Source of the DNA: Bryoerythrophyllum caledonicum
Lineage: Eukaryota; Streptophyta; Bryopsida; Pottiales; Pottiaceae
DNA length: 64,000 nucleotides
Assembly (NCBI GenBank): GCA_963971425.1
Contig: OZ020515.1
Location: 9,130,291 to 9,194,290 of the forward strand
Reading direction: 5' to 3'
Numbering within the stretch: the first letter of the stretch is position 1; every line of letters begins with the position of its first letter. Under the pieces are notes generated by a model. That model was not told where the DNA came from and searched no databases. It worked only from the letters and a program-made list of their open reading frames with translations. A program made the translations under genes and the position numbers. Positions 44,319 to 55,760 of the stretch are shown here, in pieces.

Positions 44319-46624
44319 TGTGAGCCGCAAAAACGGCTCACGGTGATGAATGGACCTCACGTCGGGTCCATTAAGGCTAATGAGTGGTGAAAATGGGTTA
44401 TCCCATGGACTAGCTCGTGGTTTTTTGATTAAAATGACCAAGTGGCCTTTCCCCTCACTAAAAGAGGAGCCATTTATGGGCAATCGTGGAATTTATGTAG
44501 TTAGCCAAAAAGGAAGAAAAAAAAAGGGAATAAACCAGAAAAGAAAAGCAAAGAGAGAAGGGAAAAAAGACAAAAGAAAATTAGAAAAAAATTAAAATGA
44601 GTAGTGGTGGAGAAGAATTTACCTCCTATCGAGTTGTAGACCGTATTCGGTCACGATGAAGAAATCACGAAACCAAAAAAATGGGAGAAGAAGAAGGAGG
44701 ATGGTGAGGAGAAAAGAAAAAAGAATGGGGCGTTAAAAGCCCTTAAAAAAATAGTCAAAAGGGTCCAAAAAGAAGTGGAAAAAAACCCTCACCAATCACT
44801 AAGTAAATTAGGAATTCCCCCAAGCAAGGGAAATTCAAGCTAGGTAGAGTTAGATTTTTTTGCATCCTTGAATTTAGCTTAATAGCTCACTTATTGAGAT
44901 CATGCACACACATGTGGCATGGAGTCAAAGTTTAGATTTAGATATTCCTTGGTTAGTGGGACACCCACTTGTGTTAAATGCAAGGGTGGCTAGTGATTTA
45001 TTAGCTTTTTAGTTACTAGTTGTTTAGTGTGACCATTAATGTGCCCACCCAAAATGGCGGCTGTGAACGACGAAGGGAACGACCTTGGGAACAAAGAAGG
45101 AAGCAAGGGCCTTGGGGTCACCCCCTTGGAGGGCGCTCATTCGAAGTGTGGGAGGTAGGAGTTAGAGAGGTGTGTGGTAGGAGCTAGAAAACCGAGAGAG
45201 GTGTGTGGAAGTGAGAGAGAGGTAGGGTTCCAGATTTCCCCCTCCTGTGGGCTGGAATGTGATTCAATCGTTGCGAAAAGAAGAGAGTAGATAGATTAGA
45301 AAGTTGGCTTTCCAACAAGCTCAAGAACGTGCGGATCGAAGCTGTGACGACGAAGATACGGGCGGCGGAGCGAGGACGACCAGCTGGAGGATCGGTGGCG
45401 GATCTCATACGGCCTCAGATTTTCCCTTGTCAGTAGCGGAGTTCTTGTCCAATCGAGCTAAGAGTTTAGGACTAAATAGATTAGAGCGTTGGCTTTCCAA
45501 CAAGATCAAGAACATACGGATCGGAGCTGTGACAACGAAGATACGAGCTGCGGAGCGAGGACGACCAGCTGGAGGAGCGGCGACGGATCTCACTTGGCCG
45601 CCTCCGATTTCCCCTTGTCAGTCGCAGAGTTCTTGTTCGATCAAGCTAAGATTTTAGGACTAGATAGATTAGAACGTTGGCTTTCCAACAAGATCAAGAA
45701 CGTACAGATCGGAGTTGTGACGACGAAGATACGGGCTGTGGAGTGAAGAGCACCAAGAAGAGGAGGACGACCACAGCACAAGAACGACCACGAACACGGC
45801 AGAGGGTGAATTGAGCTAGATCAGGGAGCCTTCTTCCTCTCCCAATTGATTCATTATCTTCTTGATTGCATGTGGAGAAGGAACCCTAAATTTTCTAGTT
45901 ACAAAAAATCACGCGGAAGCGCTACCAAATTTTCACTAGGATTAGGGTTTGCTATCAACTCAACCAAACAATCGGTTTAATCTACAATAGTAAGTGAAGG
46001 CAGCTGGAGGCTCATGCATGGTATAGTGTTTGAGTAGGGCCACTTGTGTGAATGCATGTGGTATACACGTGAATTGTGGTGCACGATTTTGAATAAACAT
46101 GTATGTTAAGTGTGCACTGCTGGTCGTTGGCTGTGAGTCCCGGATTGAGTCAACCGGTTAATTGAAGGCTGCCATCGTGTTAAGCAAGAAAAACTAATAA
46201 GAATACAAAAAACAAACGTAAAAAACGGAGTCATAATCACGAAGATAATGAAGAATTAAACTTTTAACATAAAAAGAGGAGCCTGTCTGCTGGTTGCTGC
46301 TGTCAGGGTCGCACTTGGGCCTGGAATTGGTGGTTAAGGTGCTAATCAAGTTCACAAGGCGAAATTGAACCTAATGGAGCTTTAAAACATTGGAAACGGA
46401 GCTGTGAGGGGGAATTTACGCTTGTCTAAAGGTTGGATTCAACCTAAGGCTCAATTCAGCCATCACATCACTAATTATTAATGAACCCTCTTAAGTGACC
46501 ACGCCTTGGGTCATCATGCTTGTATGAATGCTTAAGTATGTTTGCACAAGGGGCTGCATCCCATATGTAGGATCTTGTGTTCAAGATAAGCCACCCCATT
46601 AGGGGGCGGTTTATTTGGCTCACA
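44319..46624 (+). mobile_element. LTR of a Ty3/gypsy fossil, plus orientation
   Basis: Starts TGTGAGCCGC and ends GGCTCACA, so the termini are inverted TGTGAGCC/GGCTCACA. Immediately after the end is TGGTGCGTCCGCCGGGAG, a plausible tRNA primer-binding site. This makes it a 5' LTR of a plus-strand element. It inserted in the coding part of the gene at 41934. The matching copy at 48465-50977 is in the opposite orientation. The LTR contains the 186-bp tandem repeats at 45300-45740. Confidence 0.8.
45300..45745 (+). repeat. 186-bp tandem repeat inside the plus LTR
   Basis: About 2.4 units beginning near 45303, 45489 and 45675 (GTTGGCTTTCCAACAAG ... GACGACGAAGATACGGGC). The other LTR has about 3.4 units. 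Confidence 0.8.
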
Positions 46625-48464
46625 TTTTGGTGCGTCCGCCGGGAGGAGGCGTGTTCATGGTTTGATTGTGCTAATTGTTCTATCGTTGGATGTAAGGTAC
46701 AAACGCAATTAGCCTTATGGCATATGGAGCAGCATAGGGCAACTTGAGGTAAGTGCCCAATTTACTCATGAATGGTTAAGTTATTGTTGGATGGTGAATG
46801 ACTTGTAAATGTTTGAAAGTATGGTGAGTGCATGGATGCCAAGTTGTGTTTAAAGGTGGGGGTCTAGAAGGGAGTGTGGAGTTCCCGACCCTCTAACCAC
46901 AAAACACCTTGTGTTGGGGGGATCCCCTTCTAGGCTTGTGGCTTGAGTTGAGCAAGGGGCCTAGGGGTGAAAGGTTGAGGCCCTCCCACGGAAATCCACG
47001 AGGATTTCCAGTGAGCCCCTAGGTCGAAGGGGAAGGGTGCAAGTGCCCAGGTTTGGGACAAGGGCGCCCCTTCCTTCCCCCGCGCTTGACTAACCACCAA
47101 GGTAAGAACAACTTGGTGTAACTGGAATGGTTGAATCAAAAGTTGCAAGTTAACGCTATGTATGTGTGAATGAGCCACTTGGAGGAGAGTTGGAGTCGTG
47201 GACGCATCCAAGACGTAGGGGTGCTGTTTGGAAGGAGCGCTGCGTACGGTATGTGCACTACACCCTCTTTGTAGGACCACGAGTAGTAAATAGGACCAAC
47301 TTGGATGTGGTGACCACACTAGGGTTAGAAAACCCTGATTTCCCACTTGAGCCGTGAGGAACACTTGCCTTAGAACCGCTAGGTTTGGCCAACCACAAAA
47401 TTGCATGCAACAAATCTTGTGCTAACAAGTGGATTGGCTGGAGTTGCTTCAAGGTAAGTTATCCCCCTCTATAACATTGTATGTGACTTATTGGTTGGCC
47501 TTAGCATCGATAGAGTGCGATTAGGTCCACGGTCGACTTCAACTAATGGTGACAGGGTGGCTGGAGATGCATCGAGGTATGTCTTCTTCACAGTGATAAC
47601 ATTGTATACACACCTTGTTGCATGCCGTCCCGTGATTGAGTCGATTTCCTCCTAGTGGATAATGCCTAGTTCAAGGTGGTAAAAGGTGGAAGGGGGGATA
47701 CCAAAGATACCGAGGAACCCCACCTTTTATCAAATTGAGGTCTGGGTCAGCCCCACAGTAAGGATCTGTACCGTGTGGCGCCAGTTGGGGGACAGCTTTC
47801 CAACGCGGTGATGCTCGTGGAGACATCCCTCAATTTAGTTAGCTTTTTGTCGTTTGCCCTTGGAGGATAGTCCTTAATAAGATTCTTCGGCGGCTTCATC
47901 GAGCTAAAACTCCACCACTAAAAATTGGGTCTTGGTCTTGGGTCAGTCCATCCTCGTGATAGAATCGAGAGTAGGAGTGTTGGAAACATCCACTCACCGA
48001 TCGAATTAGGCCGTGCTTCGTGTAGTTTCACCCATGGCCCTTAAACCTTGGATGGAAAATCTTTCGGGGGAACATGACCATCATCAACACACAACAAGAT
48101 CTTAATCTTAGACTTTAGAGTAGATGTCCCGTGCCACAAGGTCCCAAAAACCTTCCCTCACACCACCGTGGGAACCGGCGAGTGAAAGGACTAGGTCTAG
48201 GGAACTCACTGAGGACACGGCGGAAGGATTCTTGGAGGTTCAGCTAGAGGTTATCCCAGCTCCTCCCCTTCTTTTTCCCCCATCTTTCCTTATCCCTGCA
48301 TTTGATCCAGTGAACACCACCAACACCACTAGTCCACGAGGCAACACCTCAGCCCCTACCATGGCCTCTGGAGGGCCACCCCCGGTTCGGCCTCCCATCA
48401 ACCTCTTGGTTCAGCCAAGGGGTTTACCAATTGTAGTACCCGAGGGCTTACAGGCGGCGCCTAT
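46625..48464 (+). mobile_element. Internal leader and gag start of the plus-strand gypsy fossil
   Basis: Follows the plus LTR. A long leader is followed from 48124 by a Pro/Thr-rich ORF (MSRATRSQKPSLTPPWEPAS), compatible with a gag N-terminus. The element is incomplete: its internal part meets an oppositely oriented LTR at 48465. A second primer-binding-like word, TGGCGCCAGTTGGGGGAC, is at 47777 and is unexplained. Confidence 0.6.
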
Positions 48465-50977
48465 TGTGAGCCAAATAAACCGCCCCCTAATGGGGTGGCT
48501 TATCTTGAACACAAGATCCTACATATGGGATGCAGCCCCTTGTGCAAACATACTTTAACCATTCATACAAGCATGATGACCGAAGGCGTGGTCACTTAAG
48601 AGGGTTCGTTAATAATTAGTGATGTGATGGCTGAATTGAGCCTTAGGTTGAATCCAACCTTTAGACAAGCGTAAATTCCGCCTCAAAGCTTTGTTTCCAA
48701 TGTTTTAAAGCTCCATTAGGTTCAATTTTGCCTTGTGAACTTGATTAGCACCTTAACCACCAATTCCAGGCCCAAGTGCGACCCTAACAGCAGCAACCAG
48801 CAGACAGGCTCCTCTTTTTATGTTAAAAGTTTAATTCTTCATTATCTTCGTGATTATGACTCCGTTTTTTACGTTTGTTTTTTGAATTCTTATTAGTTTT
48901 TCTTGCTTAACACGATGGCAGCCTTCAATTGATCATTTGACTCGACCCTGGACCTCCCAGCCAGCGACCAGCAGTGCACCTTCAACATATGACTTTATTC
49001 AAGATCATGCACCACATTCCTATGCATGTATCACATTCATTCACACAAGAATCCACCCCAGCCTTACTAAGAGGGAGCCTCCAGCTGTGTTCACTTACTA
49101 ATGGCGCTCTAATCGGTTATTTAGTTGAATATATAGCAAACCCTAATTCTACCGAAAAATTGGCAGCGCTTCCGCGTGGTTTTTGTATTTAGAAAATTAG
49201 GGTTCAAGTCATACACATGGAATTGAAGAGGTTCGAGGGAGAAAAGAAAAGGGGCTCCCTGAGTTAATTCGGTTCACCCTCCATCCTTAGCCTTCGACTT
49301 GCTTGGTCAGCTCGTGATCTTGCTCCTCTTGTTCAGCTCGTGATCTTGCTCCTCTTGTTGGTGCTCTTCACTCCGCAGCCCGAATCTTCGTCGTCACAGC
49401 TTCGATCCGCGCGTTCTTGAGCTTGTTGGAAAGCCAACGTTTTAATCTATCTACTCCTAAAATCTTAGCCCGATTGGACAAGAACTCCGCTACTGACAAG
49501 GGAAAACCTGAGGCCGTATGAGATCCGCCACCGATCCTCCAGCTGGTTGTCCTCACTCCGCCGCCCGTATCTTCGTCGTCACAGCTCCGATCCGCGTGTT
49601 CTTGAGCTTGTTGGAAAGCCAACGTTCTAATCTATCTACTCCTAAAATCTTAGCCCTATTGGACAAGAACTCCGCTACTGAAAAGGGAAAACCTGAGGCC
49701 GTATGAGATCCGCCACCGATCCTCCAGCTGGTCGTCCTCACTCTGCCGCCCGTATCTTCGTCGTCACAGCTCCGATCCGCACGTGTTTGAGCTTGTTGGA
49801 AAGCCAACGTTCTAATCTATCTACTCCTAAAATCTTAGCCTGATTGGACAAGAACTCCGCTACTGACGAGGGAAAACCTGAGGCCGTATGAGATCCGCCA
49901 CCGATCCTCCAGCTGGTCGTCCTCACTCCGCCGCCCGTATCTTCGTCGTCACAGCTCCGACCTGCGTGTTCTTGAGCTTGTTGGAAAGCCAACTTTCTAA
50001 TCTATCTACTCTCCTATTTTCGCAACGATTGAATCACATTCCAGCCCACAGGAGGGGGAAATCTGAACCCTACCTCTCTCTCTCCTTCCACACACCTCTC
50101 TCAGTTTCCTAGCTCCTACCACACACGTCTCTCACTCCTACCTCCCACCCTTCGAATGAGCGCCCTCCAAGGGGGTAACCCCAGGACCCTTGCTCCCTTC
50201 TTTGTTTCCAAGGTCGTTCCCTTCGTCGTTCACAGCCGCCAATTTGGGTGGGCACATTAATGGTCACACTAAACAACTAGTAACTAAAAAGCAATAATTC
50301 ACTAGCCACCCTTGCATTTAACACAAGTGGGTGTCCCACTAACCAAGGAATATCTAAATCTAAACTTTGACTCCATGCCACATGTGTGTGCATGATCTCA
50401 ATAAGTGAGCTATTAGCTAATTTTCAAAGGTGCAAAAATCTAATTTAACCTACCTAAATTGAATTCCCCTTGCTTGGGGTAATTCCTAATTTACTTAGTG
50501 ATTGATGAGGATTCTTTTCCACTTCTTTTGGACCCCTTTAACTATTTTTTTAAGGGCTTTTAACGCCCCATTCTTTTTTCTTTTCTCCTCACCATCCTCC
50601 TTCTTCTTCTCCCATTTTTTTGGTTTCGTGATTTCTTCATCGTGACCGAATATGGTCTACAACTCGATAGGAGGTAAATTCTTCTCCACCACTACTCATT
50701 TTAATTTTTTTCTAATTTTCTTTTGTCTTTTTTCCTTTCTCTCTTTGCTTTTCTTTTCTGGTTTATTCCTTTTTTTTTTCTTCCTTTTTGGCTAACTACA
50801 TAAATTCCGCGATTGCCCATAAATGGCTCATCTTTTAGTGAGGGGAAAGGCCACTTGGCCATTTTAATCAAAAAACCACGAGCTAGTCCATGGGATAACC
50901 CATTTTCACCACTCATTAGCCTTAATGGACCCGATGTGAGGTCCATTCATCACCGTGAGCCGTTTTTGCGGCTCACA
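48465..50977 (-). mobile_element. LTR of a Ty3/gypsy fossil, minus orientation
   Basis: Inverted copy of 44319-46624 with the same TGTGAGCC/GGCTCACA ends. By eye it is very similar, with few mismatches per hundred bases. It is about 200 bp longer because it carries about one more 186-bp repeat unit (49380-50000). It lies downstream of the minus-strand pol and therefore acts as that element's 3' LTR. Confidence 0.8.
49380..50000 (-). repeat. 186-bp tandem repeat inside the minus LTR
   Basis: Units start about 185 bp apart (CTTGTTGGAAAGCCAAC near 49425, 49610, 49796 and 49980). Confidence 0.8.
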
Positions 50978-51121
50978 CATGGCGGCCATCTGGGACAACT
51001 CGAAGAGGCAGAGAACCCACTCTTGTTCATGGGCACACGGTCAATATCTACTTTTTTTGTGTTTGAATGACCCATGGCAGTACCAAAATGTGGAGGTCCA
51101 CTTGTGAAGGTCGTGAACAAA

Positions 51122-54100
51122 TCACACCTTGTACTCTTTGCATCGGTTGCCCGATGTTCGCGTGGGGAAATCCTCGCCGTTCAGGGTTTGAAGTTGAACG
51201 GAGTTGTTGGGGAAGACCTCCTTCACGAGATAGGGTCCCAACCACAAAGCATCGAACTTCCCTGGAAAATCCAATCTCCTCGCGTCTTGAAGGAGGACTA
51301 GCATTCCCGGTCTCAATGACCGGACCTTGTTCCGTTTGTCGAAGGCAATCTTCCTCCTTCGTTGGATGGCTTCCATGTTTTGGGCGCTCCACCGGCGCAT
51401 CTCGTCGAGCTCCTCCAATCGTTCTAACCGATCGGCTAAGGACGTGGCCATGGACCATCGTTCGGTCACGACCACTCGCAGAGAGGGGATCTCGAACTCG
51501 ATGGGTAAAATGGCTTCAATGCCATACACCAATGAGAAGGGAGTAGCATGGGTGGTCACTTTGAACGTGGTTCGGTAAGCCCATAACGCGGCGGGGAGTT
51601 TCGTGTCCCAATCCCTCTTGGAATCGGTGACCGTTTTCCTCAAGATGTTCACGAGGGTTTGGTTGACCCGTTCGGTGTGCCCATTGGTTTGAGGGTGATA
51701 AGGGGTGGTCTTACGATGATTGATCTTGAACCGGTTGGTCATGGCTTCGATCACCTCGTTCAAAAAATGCTTCCCCCTATCACTAATGAGGATTTTGGGA
51801 CATCCGAACCGGGTAATGATTTTCTCGAACAAGAATTTGGCCGCATGATTAGCATCATTCGTTTTCACGGCTCGAGCCTCTGCCACTTGGTGAGATACTC
51901 GGTTGCCACCACAATGTGCTTCATCCCACTAGAAGAGCTCGGGTGCACTTCCCCCACATAATCAATACCCCACTTCTCGAATGGGACCAAGGGCAAGGAT
52001 ACTCGTAGTGGCATGCTCATTCGAAGGTCATTTCGGGCATACCGTTGACAAGCGTCGCATCGCTTGGTGTACACATGGGCGTCTTGAGATAACGTGGGCC
52101 AATAATAACCCGCACGAAGGACTTTTTGGGCCGTCAAGGTCCCAGAGAAGTGTCCTCCACACGCACTGTCATGGCAAGCTGAGAGGATCGTGGGAATTTC
52201 CACGGACGTCACACATCGACGTAGCAAGCCGTCCACCCCCCGACGGTACAGTTTGCCCCCTACTATGGTAAAGTGGCGGCTATGGAGGCGAACCTTTTGA
52301 CGCTCGTTTTTGGACAATGAGTCCGGTAGAAGGTGGGTGGTGAGGAATTCGGCCACCAGATAGTACCATGAAGGAATGGAGGATACTTTGAACAAGTCCT
52401 CATCTATCAAGGCTTCATCAATGGGGACAATACCGGGTTCCTCTGAGAGGCGTGAGAGGTGATCCGCTTGAAGGTGCATCCGCCCCGGGCGGTATTCCAC
52501 CGTGTAGTCAAACTCCTCTAAAAGTAAGACCCACCTCGCTAAACGACCACTCAAGTCCGCCTTGTTGACAAGGTATTTGATGGCCATGTGATCCACGTAG
52601 AACACTACGGGGTTGAGTAACAAGTAGTGGCGAAACTTCTTGACCGAAAAGACCATTGCCAAGCACTCACGTTCGGTGGTGGTATAGTTCTTTTCGGCGG
52701 GGTTCAATTGCCTACTTGCAAAAGCAATGGGGTGGTCTTTGCCATTAAGGCCCACCGGTTGGCACAATGTGCTTCCCACAGCCACCGCCGAGGCATCACA
52801 ATAGACGTGGAAGGGCAATTCCCAATTCGGGGGCCTCAAAACCGGGTAGGTGGTTAATTCCCCCTTCAAGACGTCGAAGGCCTCTTGGCAATGGGGAGTC
52901 CACTCGAACCTTACGTTCTTTTGGATAAGCCTAGTGATGGGCATGGCCTTCGTGGCATAGTCATGGATAACCTCCCGGTACCACCCTATGTGTCCTAGGG
53001 TTTTTTGTATCTCCTTGACATTCGTGGGGGGGTGTAACTCCACGATAACCTTCACTTTATCGGGATCCGGCTTTCGACCATCCTTGGATACCACGAACCC
53101 TAGCAAGACTCCCCGTTCTACGGCAAGGAAGATTTTCTCGGGATTGAGGGCAATACCGGTGCGCCTACACCGTTCAAAACTTTGTCTCACGCACGTGAGG
53201 TGGTTGTCCTTCGTGGACTGGGTGCTAAAGTCATCAATGAAGACGGTCATGGATTTATGCAAGAGATCTGAGAAGGCATAAGTCATGGCCCTCTGAAATG
53301 CGGAAGGGGCATTACAAAGCCCAAAAGGCATGACCAAATAGATGAACGTGCCCCATGGGGTAGTGAAGGCGGTCTTGTGATAGTCCTCTGGGGCAATGGA
53401 GATTTGATTGTAGCCCGAGTAGCCATCCATAAACGTATAAAGATCATGACCACCTACCTCCTCCAAGATGGTGTTGATAAATGACAAGGGGAAGTGGTCT
53501 TTTTGGGTGTGATGGTTGAGTTTCCTATAGTCAATGCACACCCGTAGCTTCCCGTTTTTCTTTTTAACCAACACCATGGGGGATACCCAATCGGATATCT
53601 CTACGGGTTTAATGAACCCCGCTTGGAGGAGCTTCTCCAATTCGGCCTTGACAATGAGCTGTAGGTTAGGATTCATACGCCGCTCCTTTTGTCTAATGGG
53701 AGTAGTGCCTGGGAGAAGGGGGATGTGATGTTGTGTTACCGCCAGGGGAATGCCCTTGAGGTCTTTGTACGACCACGCAAAAATGTCCCCAAACTCGACC
53801 ACTAGTGCTTTGTATTTCACCATCTCCTCCTCGGTCAACCCAACGCCCACCTTAATACTACGGACCTCATCCTGCTCATGAGAAACCACCATCAACTTCC
53901 AATCATCATGATGAACGTGTGGTTGTTGGGTAGGTCCCTTGTACCAATCATTCGGAACTTGGGGGTATGTTGCCCCCGAACCACTAGCTAGGATACCGGT
54001 GGATGTCCTGCGGAAGTGGAGAGATGGGTTGAGAGGGCCTTCGTCTCCCAAAACCTCCAATTCGTCCCCTTGCGTGCCCTCCACATCCATTCCAAACACC

Positions 54101-54880
54101 GCCGAGGGTTCTAGGTCATCGAGGAGGGGAACTAGGCTAAGTTCCAACCCGGTTTCCCTTCCAATGAGCTCACTCTCCATGAAATGCACGGACATGGCTT
54201 CATCCGCGCTCGAGGTAGGGTGCTCCCTCAACCAGTCTACAAATTCTCCGGTGGGAACCCACTCATAAAGGCCCGGTCCCATGCTTTTAAATGGCATTAC
54301 GTGGGCCTTCGAGGGTTGGGCTCGATCCACCGCCTTGTGGGGCACAAACCTCACCCGTTTAGGAGGCTCCTTTGATAGTACCTCTTGTGATTCATCCTCC
54401 GACGAGCCCATGCAACCACGGCATATTCCTAGCCTACTTGGTTGGATATGGACTGTAGTAGGATTCTCCAGTGGACCATAGGTGATGTTTGGTTTTGGCC
54501 CCCCCCATTCTACCGTGGCATTGGCAATCCGCAACCAAGGCCTATCTAGTAGCAAGGGGTATGCTTCCTTGTTGGAGTGCATTCGGATGACTTGGAAGGT
54601 GAGGGAATACTCAACCCCCCCCGTGGTCACTTTACAACCACTAATTTGGCCTAACGGGGCCTCCGAGCTTTGATTAGCCATGTTGATGATGTACGGTGAA
54701 GGTTCTGTGATGTCAAGGCCTAGTTTCTCCATGGTTGAGAGGGGCATGATGTTCAACCCACTACCACCGTCTACTAGTACATTAGGTACGATCTTGTCCA
54801 CAATCGAAACCTCGATTTGTACCGCCTTGACCTCGATATTGGGGTGTGCGGATTTAATATGTGAATGTTGTTGGTTGATT
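51122..54880 (-). mobile_element. Ty3/gypsy pol fossil (Tat/Athila-like)
   Basis: Read leftward, in order: aspartic protease (LVDGGSGLNIMP), reverse transcriptase (VCIDYRKLNHHTQKDHFP, FGLCNAPSAFQRAM, VFIDDFS), RNase H (FHVYCDASAVAVG, TTTERECLAMVF), the integrase zinc-binding region (CGGHFSGTLTAQKVLRAGYY, CDACQRYARND) and the integrase core and C-terminal region. This is the Metaviridae order of parts. The FIDDFS form, the long LTRs and the lack of a visible chromodomain point to the Tat/Athila side, with moderate confidence. Pol is nearly whole, with about one break. Gag and the 5' LTR of this element are not seen in the window. The good preservation suggests moderate age. Confidence 0.9.
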
Positions 54881-55368
54881 GATGTTGAGTAGAATGCACA
54901 TATGAAGCCCCGGCCTATGGCACGGTTCTAGTGCAATTTTTATTCATGTGTTGTATTGCAAAGTATGTTATTGTGTATGTTGTTGTGAATGTTGATTGCA
55001 TTTGAAAGGGTCTAGTAACTTGGATTTTTACTAGACGGCGTGATAAAAAGTAAAGTAAAAAGTAAAAAGTGAAACCTAGTTTAACTTAGAGGTAAAGTCT
55101 AGTTTACCTAGGTAAAAAAAAATTACTTGAGTTGAAAGTATTTACTTGGATGAATTTATTTACAATTGTTGATCATTTTGCAATATGTACTAGCATTGTG
55201 ATGTAACGGTGATTTTTGCCCATCTCGTGATAAATAAAAGATTAACATTTTTCATACACATTGCGACATGAAGCTCATGCATGATACGAAGTGCAAGGGC
55301 GCGCACGACCCCTGAATTCAATACCCGTACGCGCGCGACCCCAAAGGCCACGCGCCCGGCCCAGCCCC
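54881..55368. other. Flank upstream of pol; GC-rich at its end
   Basis: AT-rich to about 55285, then abruptly GC-rich (GCGCGCGACC) before the gap. No gene. Confidence 0.4.
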
Positions 55369-55568
55369 NNNNNNNNNNNNNNNNNNNNNNNNNNNNNNNN
55401 NNNNNNNNNNNNNNNNNNNNNNNNNNNNNNNNNNNNNNNNNNNNNNNNNNNNNNNNNNNNNNNNNNNNNNNNNNNNNNNNNNNNNNNNNNNNNNNNNNNN
55501 NNNNNNNNNNNNNNNNNNNNNNNNNNNNNNNNNNNNNNNNNNNNNNNNNNNNNNNNNNNNNNNNNNNN
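55369..55568. other. Assembly gap, 200 N
   Basis: Exactly 200 N, inside a CGGACGG-rich stretch. Confidence 0.99.
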
Positions 55569-55760
55569 GCGGAAAACAACGGACGGCCGTGCCGTCCGCC
55601 CAAGCGGACGGAATGGTCGGACGGCCGGGACTGCGGACGGCTATTTACCCCCGGGTAATTTGACAAAACGGGTTATGTCACCGGACGTCCTGATAGGCCG
55701 GAGGACGTCCTCCGTCCTGACGTCTGGACGTCACGGACGTCGAGCGTCCTGACAACCCTG
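55569..55760 (+). mobile_element. Right terminus of a hAT-type element with CGGACGG words
   Basis: Inward on the minus strand it begins CAGGGTTGTCAGGACGCTCG, like the ends at 27638 and 34278. CGGACGG/CCGTCCGC/GGACGTC words fill the visible 190 bp. It interrupts the 3' end of the gene at 57537-55761. The left end is hidden, in or beyond the gap. The candidate duplication is GTTCTCGT (55761-55768); its partner was not found. Confidence 0.6.

Noticed and set aside
47777-47794. TGGCGCCAGTTGGGGGAC as a second primer-binding site marking another LTR end
   Set aside because: It resembles a plant gypsy primer site but no LTR border with TGTGAGCC/GGCTCACA ends lies just before it; the border at 46624 is better supported.
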